This document shows positions 36,421 to 47,760 of a stretch of 64,000 nucleotides of DNA, piece by piece. The notes below the pieces were generated by a model that made no database searches, was not told the DNA's origin, and saw nothing but the letters and a program-made list of their open reading frames with translations. Origin of the DNA: Plasmodium malariae (taxonomy: Eukaryota; Apicomplexa; Aconoidasida; Haemosporida; Plasmodiidae); contig NC_041775.1 in the NCBI RefSeq assembly GCF_900090045.1, positions 1,215,501-1,279,500 on the forward strand. Direction: 5' to 3'. Both the position numbers and the translations under genes were made by a program. Numbering within the stretch: position 1 is the first letter of the stretch; every line of letters begins with the position of its first letter.

Positions 36421-37132
36421 ATAATAGTACAAAAGAATAAATTCTTTATTTTTTAAAAATTTTTTTCTTTTTCCGTATTAATATGGACATGTCCATATTT
36501 CTATGAGGTAGAATAACTATTATATTCAATAAATTCTATACATTTTTTATAATGTTGAATTTTCATTTTAAAATTAATATTTTATTTATTAGAAAATACG
36601 TATATTTATTTTAAATATTAAATATTTACTTTATTTTTAGACAAACAAGTATGGTAAATCATGAATTAAGAAAATCAACCTAAATAATACATTAGATATA
36701 AAAGTAAGCACATTATTAAATGGAGAAATTGATTTAAATTCCAAACAAATAGGATTACTTTTAAAAGAAAAATTACAAGGAAATAATAAAAAATTGTCTA
36801 ATTCATTAAAATATGTTAATTATCTTAAAACATAATTTGAAGAACTAGGAGACCCATGTCAAATGAAAAAAGAAAAACCAAGAAGAAAAAGTACAGTATT
36901 ATTATCACATAAAAATTTAAAGAAATTATATAGAATATACGAAATTAGAATATTAAAGCTATCGGATAATGATCGAATAATGTACAAAAAATTAGATGAT
37001 ATATACAACCTATAAACTAAAAATATCCCTAAGGCGTTAATTCCAATTTTAACAAGAAAATACAAGTTACAAAGGATTATCGTGTATCCATTGTTTTTAA
37101 GTGATTTAGAATTATATTCAATATATTATTAA
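36421..37132 (+). pseudogene. Broken exported-protein gene (copy A)
   Basis: Recognised by alignment with the copy at 59212. Exon 1 (36421-36507) is legible (IVQKNKFFIF, stop, then KFFSFSVLIW) and ends at a GTAGAA donor. Its start codon is ATA where the other copy has ATG, and it has an in-frame TAA. Exon 2 starts at 36641 after TTATTTTTAG and keeps a single frame for 163 codons to the terminal TAA at 37130-37132, interrupted by three stops (near 36662, 36833 and 37013). The text includes NNTLDIKVSTLLNGEIDLNS, which sits where the other copy has a PEXEL-like RLLCGK; here the arginine is threonine. Later comes NLKKLYRIYEIRILKL, related to FEPLKKIDEMYEMQLLKL in the other copy. There are no frameshifts, so decay was by point mutation. 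The family is a Plasmodium exported protein of unknown function. Confidence 0.75.
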
Positions 37133-40100
37133 TGCTTAATTATGTATATTAATTTAAAAAAAAAAAAATTTGTTTTAATAATATCAAGTCCAAATATGTG
37201 TAAAAATCCTTCTAAACTTTTGTTAAAATTATATTTAAGATTTATCCTTGTAAATATTTTAACTGAATGAATTTATATTAATATATATGGAATTTTATGT
37301 ATTTAAGAGTAAGAGAAATATTTATTATGTACATTATACTTGCATTATATTTTTTTAACGTTTATCGAAAAAGTTTTTTTAAGATTATTTTTATATCTCC
37401 TAATGAGTATAGATCATTTACATATTTTTTCTCTGTTTATATAATTAGTTTGATATAAATATAGAAAAATGTAAATTTTAAAATCACTGATTTTTTTTTT
37501 TTTATATATGTCGGATATCGCTTATGTGTCTTTGTTTTTGTTATTTTATTAAAGTTATATTTTGACTATTTGTTTCAATAAATTTGTAGTTTATTATGTA
37601 TTTGATTATATTTTGTCTTTATTTCCATATATATATATTTTTTTTCAATGATATAACATTATTAAATTTTAAAATTAAACTCATTATGTGAATTTTCTAA
37701 GTAGAATTCTTATATATATGCTTTACTAATTAATTAGAATAATTTTTTTGAGAAAAAATGAATAACAAACTTTAAAATATTTTTAGTATAAAAAATAATT
37801 TCATAATAATTTTTGCTTAATAAAAATATTTTTTAAGAGGAAATTCTTAGTTCTTTTACATGATTTTCTGTGACCCTAAGTATGATACGTATAGCAACAA
37901 TATACTTATGTTATAAATAAAAAAATAATAACATATTCATATATTAAGTATCTATAATAAAATATATAGCTTTATTATTTTATTTTTTTCTTTTTAAGAT
38001 ATTATATTTTTCTTTTAAGTCTTATTAAGATTACACAATTCTTAATCTTGTTATGTTTTAAGGTATTATATCTCAACATTTCATATAAGAATAATTACTG
38101 AAAATATAGTATGTGAAAGAAAATGTGACATATCATTATATCATTTAGATAACTAACATTAAGGCAGAGAAATAAATATAGTTTAAAATGTAATTTTTCA
38201 ATTATATGTTCTTATACGTAACGGTTAATTTTGTTTGTATGTAAAGTTTAACCCTAGATATAAACTGTTCAAAAAGATTGATATGTATAAAGCCATAGTA
38301 AAAAAAAAATAAATGTGTAGTTTTTTATAATGTAATTTTTCTATATCAATTAATTTTTCATAATAATATGTTAAAATTGCGTTTGAATTACTTGGTATAT
38401 GATCTTATTTAGCATTAATTTTAGCTATATCTGAAATAATAGATAAAAACAATACTTAAAATATAATAATGAGTGATAATAATTTTGACAAATCGTATAA
38501 TAGTTAAGAGAATTACCTTAATTATTGTTATGAGATTTATTATTTATATATTTAAATTGATTATTCTTTTATATTTTTTAACTAAATGACTTAATTCGCA
38601 ATTTTGTTTGACAGTCGGTTCGTTATATGAAAAAAATGTCATCTAATTAAGAATTTTTAATATTTCATATGAGACATAAGTAATAAAAAATTAGCAGTAA
38701 TTTTGTTAAAAGGATGGAAATATATGAGTGCCTTGTTTTATACTTTAGCTAGTTGTCTCCTTGTTTATTTCATTAATTTGTTATAGTGCTTGTTCCTAAT
38801 ATGAGTAATAATACATTGTAATTTATGTTTTATTATACATAATACCTTAATTATTATTTAGATGTTCACAAAATTTTTTACTTATTTTATATATTATTAA
38901 TGCATAGTGGCTAATAAAATTGTTAAAAACAATTCCTTATATAGATATTATATTATATAATGCACTATAAAAATTTAAAAATAAAAGTATTATATATAAA
39001 AATTTAAATAATATACTTATGCAAAAAGGATTAATTAATATAGGGTAAATTATCTCCTTTTGCTTTTTTCTATAAGCGTTATCTCTAGGGAAAGGGATAA
39101 ATTCAATAAAATATTTCATAATTAAAGGAATTATATAGATTCAATATTTGTCACTTTTTATATATTACTAGGAATTTGTATTTTTATTAATAAGATATAT
39201 TCAATTTGGTACATTTTATTTAATCAGTAATAGCGTTGTAATTAGCATTCTATTAGTTAATAATAATAATTTACTATATTATATAAATTAATGATATTAA
39301 ATATTATCAACAAGTTATAACTGTTCGCCTTATTATTATTCCTCTTTTATGTGAATAAGTAATAACTTATAATTATATTTATAAATTATCTATATATTTT
39401 TATATATGAATTCTATATATTAGTAACATTATGTTTTTTATAAATAAGAAGTATACATATTAGTACGAAATGCAAAAGAAATATGTAATATTTTGTTAAG
39501 ATATATAATATAAAATAAACTGATAATCTAAAATATAATCATATATTTCATTAATAAATATATATTTAAAATATATGTATTATTACTAAGGACGTATTAG
39601 TGTATTTATTGATCTGTGATGTGATAATGTCATAATGTTTTCATTTATGTAATATTAATAATTTATAAAAGTAATTAATTTTTTTTCTTTTTGAAGAATT
39701 AAATTTTTATAATGTAAAAGAATAAATATTTTAAATGCTATAATTATAACATTGTGAAAAATATATATGTTTATAAATTTAATAGTTAATTATGGTGTTT
39801 CCCTTACAAATGGCTATATCTCAAGTGCTATATATTGGTGTATTTATGATGAAAAGAATGCAGACTTCACCTTACATAAAAAGTAAATTACATGTTCCCA
39901 TATCATTTTGATATTATAATTGAAAACATTTAATGTGAATATTGTTGTATTTTATATTGAATTAACATAATTATAACTAAATATCCATGTTAGTTGGAAA
40001 TGTGTAAATGCAAATATTAATAGGATATTACACTATTAATCATTCAAGCCTTAACATTCACAAATTAATAAAAGGAGAAGAAAAAAAGAAATAAAACAAA

Positions 40101-41320
40101 ATAATAATAATTAATTTTCTAAAACGCGCATTAGCCATATCTGAACTCTCCAAATACAATAATGTCTGTATATGTTAGTTTAATTTTACATAGGTTTTAT
40201 TATACTTTTACAAATAAAAAGTATACATGTGTTATTTAACTTTCTAAAAAATATTTTTTAAAGTGTAAACGACATATTTAAAACATATATTAATATTAGA
40301 TTAAATAAGTTATTTCAGTCTGCAAAAAATAAAATTTAATAAATAAAAATTATTGGGAAAACTGTTGCATGGGACAACATATGCATAACAATTTTTAATT
40401 AAAACTTGTTTAAAAATATATTGCATATTTTCTAAAATATTTTATTAAAACTGTTATAACAAGTAAAAAATATATCATGTTTTTATGCACTACCTATAAA
40501 AAAAATATTTCTTTATTATATCTTTTTATTAATACAAACCTTAAGCTTTAAAAAGATAAAAGAATTAATAGTATTCAACATACTCTCTATTTATTAATAT
40601 TCTTCCTTTAAGTAACACTAAAATCTAATGTATTTGTAGTGAAGTGTAAAAACTAGAACACATATATAAATATGTATATATACTTAATTATGCTACTTCA
40701 TGAATTAATATATTTATTTTAGTTGTGCTTAATAAAAGTTTAATTATTTATATATATATATATATAGCAGTTTTTGCAGTCTAATATTAAAAAAAAATAA
40801 TAAAAAAAATGTAAAATACATTTGTTAATAATAAAAACTATTGTACTACATAAGTTGCATCAAATGTAATTTTATATATTAAATTTATAATATGTATTTT
40901 ATAATAAAAATTTGCCTAAATCATATAAATACATAATTTATATATATAAAGCGTATATGTTAATTACAAAAATTAATAAATATCAATAACACAATTTAAT
41001 GGAAAACAAAAAAAAAAGAAAGAAAGAAAGAAAAAAAAAAAAAATATATATATATATACTAAAATGTAATAATAAATTAGATCAAAAGTATACATACTAA
41101 TACAAAAACAAATATATGATATCGTAAACATTTATTAATATTAAATACATATCTTTTTATCATTTTGTATCAATATTTATTTTTTTATTATCTATATATG
41201 TTAATAAAATTTATATTGTATCAAGGAACTTTTTTAATTATATATTTTCATTAAGTATAACGTATGTTTTTATTGGTTAACTGAAGCATGTTTTTTCTGA
41301 AAGAAATGCATATATTATTA
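37133..41320. other. Gene-poor spacer with two short protein-like patches
   Basis: Largely featureless A+T-rich DNA. At 39793-39885 (plus) a G+C-richer patch reads YGVSLTNGYISSAIYW, then CIYDEKNADFTLHKK and a stop, vaguely like the W-x-YD region of PIR proteins. At 39119-38937 (minus) a 60-codon frame starts FIEFIPFPRDNAYRKKQKE and then turns hydrophobic. Neither has exon structure or a recognised family. An A-rich AAAG/AT repeat lies at 41007-41060. Confidence 0.4.
41007..41060. repeat. A-rich (AAAG)n plus (AT)n tract
   Basis: A run of A interrupted by G every fourth base, followed by AT dinucleotides. It lies about 0.26 kb beyond the 3' end of the minus-strand exported-protein gene. Confidence 0.85.
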
Positions 41321-42272
41321 TTATGATTTAACTTCATTCCTTCCTAATTTAATTGAATATTTTATAAATTTTACTAGTATATAAACAAGGATAAAAATAC
41401 TTAATAATATAACTAACAAAAATATATCTGTACCCCCATAATTTTGCATAAATTTTATTAAGGTTTCACCCCCGTTCTCATAATTCTGTCCCCATAATGC
41501 TAAATATAATTTATTGCCAACAAAAGAGAACGATAAAAAAAATGATATAAATCCAATAATTGAAAGCATTCCTGGTATAACAAATATTAAGGCAATATAC
41601 TTATATGCTGAACGTTTTAAACTTTTTTTTTGTGTAGGATCTTTACATTGCCTGTAATTATATATATGACTGAATACCTTATATAGTCGTTTTTCAAATA
41701 CATTATCTATCGTTCTGAACGGTTTACATATAGCACATATCCATTTCTTGAATAATTTGTTGGATGTTTCTGTTAAATTGTTTTTATTCTTAGATTCATT
41801 CTTTCCATAATTTTCTGTTTTACTATTATCATCTTCATTTAATGATTGTTGTTTTTCGTAATATATTGATTGAATATTATTTTTACAATTTTCTGAATCA
41901 TTATGTCCATTTTCAAATAGCATAATATTTAATTCTGCATTTTTACTTTCCTTATCATTTACTAATTTAAATATATCACTACTTATATCTAATATACTAT
42001 CTGTATAATTCTTATTATCTAATGATTTTTGGGAAGTACGCTACAAAGAAAATGTATTATTTTTATTGGTTACATGGTGACATATCTATTTATTCACAAC
42101 GAAAATATTTTGTTGTATGTATAAACATATATTATATTTATATTATATGAAAAAAGAAAAAATATAAAGGAACTTATATGAGATATTATTATTGTACCAC
42201 ACAATTAAAATAAGAACATATCCAAATAAAATTGGAATATGTGAAAATTTTAATTAAAATAAAAGACTTCAT
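41321..42272 (-). CDS. Plasmodium exported protein, unknown function, two exons
   Basis: Exon 1 (42272-42198) encodes MKSFILIKIFTYSNFIWICS and YFNCV, ending at GTACAA. Exon 2 (42040-41321) follows TTTGTAG in phase with RTSQKSLDNKNYTDSILDIS, for about 264 residues. An Asn/Lys/Glu-rich region follows, then KWICAICKPFRTIDNVFEKR, then two membrane helices (YIALIFVIPGMLSIIGFISF and IFLLVILLSIFILVYILVKF). The KPFRTIDNVFEKRLYKV motif resembles LKKIDEMYEMQLLKL in the broken gene at 59212, so all three non-fam exported genes here look related. The start is odd. An ATG eight bases upstream begins M-E-Q like fam-l, but hits TGA at once; translation must begin at the next ATG, which gives a shorter signal-like segment. 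No RxLx(E/Q/D) site is evident where relatives have RLL. Export is therefore inferred from gene architecture only. Confidence 0.8.
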
Positions 42273-45200
42273 TGTTCCATTAATATTTGAATTATTTAAT
42301 GTAATAATATATTCAAGTTAATAATAAATTCCTTGTATTTTTACAAGGACTTAATAGAATAATATTATTTGTATTACAATTTTATTATATTTTATTTTTA
42401 AAAAGTATTAAATTTCAAAAATAATATAGAAATACACAATATAAAAAAGAAATGATAATTTTAAAAATGTTTTAATGAATATTTACTTTAATGTTATTTA
42501 TAAAAAAAATCAACATTAAATAGAATGCGTTACGGTAAAGAATTTTTATTAGTAACCTTTATATATATATATTTTAATTGTCAAGCAAATAATTATAAAT
42601 CTCGTTTAATTAGTACTTTTTATAATAAAAAATAAAAAAAAATAATCTCTTTTGTTCTTAATATATTTATTTTATATTTAAACTAAAAAATAATATGTCG
42701 ATTAAATATGTACATTAGCACTTACATAAGATATATGATCTGTACAAATTTTCTTTTGTTTTCTGATAATTAATTTATTTCTGAGAACGCATTATACTTT
42801 TTGAATAATGTCGTTGTAAAGCATAAATAATTTTTTGGCTTATAATAGCAAGGATATTACTGAAAATAAAAAAAGGAAAAAAGAGCTAATTTTTTTTTTT
42901 ATAAGAAAAATAAGAATTTTCATGTGTTATATACCAAGAATATGTGGAAAATATTTGTACTACTATTTCAAAAGTCTAATTTTATGTTTGAATTTACTTA
43001 TAAAATTTTTATATTTTTAAATATTCTAATAAAATAAAATATTTCACACTTTTGTATCAAGTTATAACAGAATATTATAATTCTATTATAATTTAAAAAA
43101 ATACTTAATTTTTTTTTTATTACGAAAGAGTTAATTTTAATTAATAAAAATTTGTTTATTTATTTATAATTTTTTTTTTTTTTTTGTTAAAAGTAATTAA
43201 ATTTGCAAATATATTGAGAATACTAATATTAAAAAATATATATAAATATAAAAGTAATATAGAAAAAAATACTTATTGTAATTATATTAATTTTAAAAAA
43301 ATTTTAAAATAAAATAATTTACAAGATAAATAATATTCTTAAAAAATCTGAAAGTATAATACTTAAAATAATATATAATAAAATTACGGGAATTTATTTA
43401 TATTATTTTTTTTTCATGAAAACTTTATATTGGATAGAAAGCTACATGCTTTTGCTATTGATATATAAATAGATATTACTCCAATACATATAATAAATTA
43501 TAACGTTTATGCAAGTGGAATAAATTAAATAAGTTTGATACTTCAACAAATATTTCTTTTTATGTAGAAATATTTACAGTGGATGATTTTTATATCTTAC
43601 CATTTGTAACACGTAATGACGAGATAACTGTAAAAATATTATATATTAAATGTATTATTTTAATTATAGAATAATAAAATGATACATTTGTTTGCAGGAA
43701 AATTGCTTTTTTAAAAAATAATTAATTTCATGAAATAAAATAAAATGAAGCCTTAAAATATTTAATATGCTATATAATTCAAGTTACCATAAAACCGTGA
43801 TATAATACAACTATTTTTTTCCTTTATTATACCATAAGTACATAGTATATGCAACTATATATATAATTATAAACATATTTTGAAAGGTAATTATTCGTGG
43901 TCTTTAAGTATTTTTATTATTTGAATATTCATACTTTTTCGTAAATAATTACGAATTTTTAGTTTTATAAAGAATACAACAGGGTTCCTCAATAGTTCAT
44001 AATATATCTTATAAAGTATAATTAAAGTACAAATTATACAAACTTATAATATTCTATTTAATTAATATTTTCTAAATTTCCATGTAACTGTGTTTGTTAT
44101 TTTTAGGAGTATTTATATTTTACTATATTATCTTTCATTTGCGTATTTATTAAAAATATCTATGGTAACTTAAATTAATTAATTATGAGTATTCATAAAA
44201 ATGAAAAATTTGTAAGTTATATTCTTATTTTACTGAAATAATTAATTTTTTCCAGAGTACATGTATATATCATATACAAACAATATATATATATACGTAC
44301 TTATTTATGTATATATATTTACTAATTCATATATATAATGAAACTATCCCCTTAATATTTTTTGACTTCTAGTATATATAATATAACTCGTAATAGTTAT
44401 TTCTTCGTAATTCTGTTTTATAATAATAGTTTACGTTTTTTATAATTGGTTATATATTAATGTTATTTAAGGGTAAATGACTTTTTATATCAATATTTTT
44501 TTTGATAATTAAACGTTAGTACATCATATATATTTTCACTAAAAATTATATTTTCCTAGCGTTTCATTAAGAATCACTTCTCTATGAATATTTAATATAA
44601 ATTAATTATGTCTTTTAAACTATGCTATTACTACTAATGAGTTTATAAAATTATGTTATCATAAACTTATAAACTGTAGTTATTCACAAAATTGAAAAAT
44701 ATTTGTATTGTAATGTATAAGTTTTTTCTACAATGACATATTTTTCATTTAAATTTAGCTTTTTATTGATATTTATTTTTACAAATTAATATATCACATC
44801 CGAAACTTACTTTACGCATTCGTTGTGCATATAATATTACATTTTATTTATTTGGGGTGAATCTAAAGAAACGAAAAAAAAGAAAAATGAAAATTAATTC
44901 ACCTATTAAAAAGTGTATGATTTAGTATTATACTGAAAAAATGTAGGACAAACATGAATAACATAGCCAATTTAAATTTGAAAAAAAACATTTCTTTTAG
45001 CATACATAAATATTATCTAGGGTATACGTTCTTAAACGTTTAGAAAAAAAAAATAAATATAATATTCTATGTTATATATGTGAAACTGAAATCAATGTCA
45101 AGGAGATATTGTAATGTATGTTATTGTGGAATATGTAATATTATTATTAAGTACATTACTGTAGAATACATAATAAAAATGTTAAAATAAAGAAAAATGA

Positions 45201-46396
45201 TGCTTATATTTTTTCTAATACTATTTATGTCATAATCATTATATATCTTTTTGTTCCCTATATAACACTTTATTTATTAATTAAAAGAATTATTTTATAA
45301 TAATAGAAAGACAACGTAAAAAAATAAATAAGAAGTAATTAAATAAATTATTTGACATTATATATTATGACGTAATTTATATATTTTCACTGGTTCACTT
45401 TTTTAAAAATTTTTGTTAGGTCTAATAAAACGAATTTTTATTTTAAGTAAAATTAAATATAGTATAATAACATTCATGTAATCCATTATTTATTTTATAA
45501 ATTTTATATGTAAAAAAAAAAAAAATTATATATATATATTGTAAAAAACATTCAATTTGGTTTGTCATACACTAAACAAGACACAAATATTTTTAGTTTA
45601 AAACATATGAAACATTTCTATAATTACATCAACAAATAATCATTTAAGATTGTAATATGTTAAAAATAAATAGAATACTATTTTCTGTAGTAACAAATAT
45701 TAATTTACATTTTATATCAGTAAAATAATATAAATTGTGCTTTATATATCCATTATAACCTGTATATAGGTATTTTTCATAACTGTTTATGTACATGCAG
45801 ATACTTATACATGAATCATAATATTATGTGTGTTAAAATAATACACTAAAATTCAAAGTGAAAATAATTAAAATATTAAAATTAAAAAAAAAATTATATT
45901 TGTATATTTTTACTTATAAGAGTAAAAAAGGCTTATGATATAAGGATTAATTTATGAAATATAAACAAATTTGGATTTTGTTTTTTTATTCTTTATATCA
46001 CATAGAATGTTACATATTTTAATTGTTGAAAAAATTACTGTGAGTAAAGGTTATATTTAGCATTATAAGTTTTACTTTTTTATATGTATTAACTTATCAT
46101 ATTTTACATGTTTCTAGAAGATATATATAAAAGTTGGTAAAACTATAGATGTTAATTCTAAGATTAGTACTAATTACTGCAGTACGAATTAAATTTACAT
46201 CTATCAAATAAAAAAGTGGCGAAAAAATAATCTTGCCTTATAAGACATATAATAATATTCTACTTAATCAAAGGGAAACATGTAAAATACATAGTAAATC
46301 GTATTTATTATATACTTTTAACCTTAAATTCCTTTAATCTGCATTAATAATATACCTAATTCCTTTTGTATAATTTACTCTGTTGAATATTTTTTT
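42273..46396. other. Gene-poor spacer
   Basis: About 4.1 kb of A+T-rich DNA. A 61-codon plus-strand frame at 42835-43020 starts with charged residues and ends hydrophobic, but has no family match or exon context. Long T runs occur near 43.17 kb. Nothing else was recognised. Confidence 0.5.
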
Positions 46397-46898
46397 TTAA
46401 ATACGAATCTCTTTAGTACGTATGTGGGATTTACTACTGAATTGTTCACATCTTTCTATTTTATTCAATGTCCATTCATTTGATAGTTTATTTTTTGAAT
46501 TGTACCCCTTCTCATTATTGTATAAATTCTTTTTATTGATCCACTAAATTATATTGTAACTCTTGTTTTAATATTTCAATATTTGAAACATTCACCTGTT
46601 AATATTTTTCCAGTAAACTGTACGATATTGTTTTCAATTTTGTGCCAAGTTTGTAGTTGTCCAAACATTTATTATAATTACTTTAAATATAGAATGTGCA
46701 TATTTATTATTTAAAAGAACAGATAATTTTATGATGAAAAAGAGTATTAATAAAAATAAGATTCTAAAAGAATGAATATTGTGAATTTCCTTTAGTAATG
46801 TTTCCGTAGTATATCATTATAAAAGTAATGTGACTAATTTAAAGTAAGAAGGTGGATATTTTTTTTAAAAAGAGCAGATTCATTTTTTATCTGAACAT
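46397..46898 (-). pseudogene. Degenerate fam-l/fam-m gene
   Basis: Exon 1 is legible from 46898 (MFR, stop, KMNLLFLKKISTFLL, stop) in register with the MEQKIKS-LLF-KIS-FILL pattern of the family. The exon 2 acceptor position reads TTTAA instead of TTTAG before the conserved AGT codon at 46682. Exon 2 then gives SNYNKCLDNYKLGTKLKTIS and YSLLEKY, matching the region before and at RLLAKY with the arginine changed to serine, followed by several stops. Near 46555 the sense text moves one frame over and stays open (WINKKNLYNNEKGYNSKNK onward) until TAA at 46397-46399. No membrane segments remain. The lesions are a stop in exon 1, acceptor loss, stops and a frameshift in exon 2, and loss of the C-terminal half. 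It cannot be assigned to fam-l or fam-m. Confidence 0.75.
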
Positions 46899-47639
46899 GA
46901 CTCTATTTAATAAAGTAATATATTCAGTAACGAAAAAATTAACGGTAACATAATATAATTCTAATAAAAAAGGATAGATTACTTATTTATTATTATTTTT
47001 TTCTTTTTGTATTTTATTTTTTCATAAAAACATAAAAAATGTAAATAATTTATTTTATAACACAGATAAAGAAAAATAACTTTTAAAATGTATTATAAAA
47101 ACTTTATCTTATTGTTATTTATAAAGAACTAATTTTCATTGGAAAAATATAATTTCACTTCATCTATAAATATTAAAAATATATGAAATAATTATTTAAA
47201 ATAGTAATGTAATTAAACGATTTTTTAAAAAAAATTTTCAAAAAAAAATATACATATGATTTCTTAATATTGGTATATAGAGAGATTATATAGAATATAT
47301 AACGTAGAGAATATATATAATGCATTGTTGAACATTTTAAGAGAGGAAAATTATATTTTATTGATGCTTTTCGGTTAATAATTATAAATTTATAAACATA
47401 ATATTTTGGAAAAACTTGTTAATTCTAAATAAAATATTAATCATTTTAAAAATATAATAATAATAAATGAAGAATAGTACATAAAACATTATGAGTTTCA
47501 TTGCTCATAGTAGTTGCATGATTTACTATCTAAATATATTCATTTTTTAATATAATATTACTCACATGGAGAACAATATTTGTAATAATCTACTTAATCT
47601 ATAAAATATATATATTATGAATTTAAATAAACAGTGATT

Positions 47640-47760
47640 TTTAATTTTTATATCATTATTTTTGATAATAATAATAATAATAATAATAATTTTTAATTAA
47701 GTTTAATATGTAGAATTATTTTTATGTGAAGTATATTTGAAATTTATATACAGCATATAA
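47640..47760 (-). promoter_or_regulatory. Conserved upstream block of fam genes (copy 3)
   Basis: About 0.75 kb upstream of the relic exon 1 at 46898, at the same spacing as in the intact genes. It has the order TATCATTATTTTTGATAATA, TTAATTAAGTTTAATATGTA, AATTATTTTTATGTGAA. The trinucleotide run at 47665-47690 appears to be an expansion inside the block. Confidence 0.4.
47665..47690. repeat. (ATA)n trinucleotide tract
   Basis: Eight or more uninterrupted ATA units inside the upstream block of a fam pseudogene. Confidence 0.85.

Noticed and set aside
42835..43020. 61-codon plus-strand frame with a charged start
   Set aside because: No ATG start, no family pattern, and a long T run inside; insufficient support.
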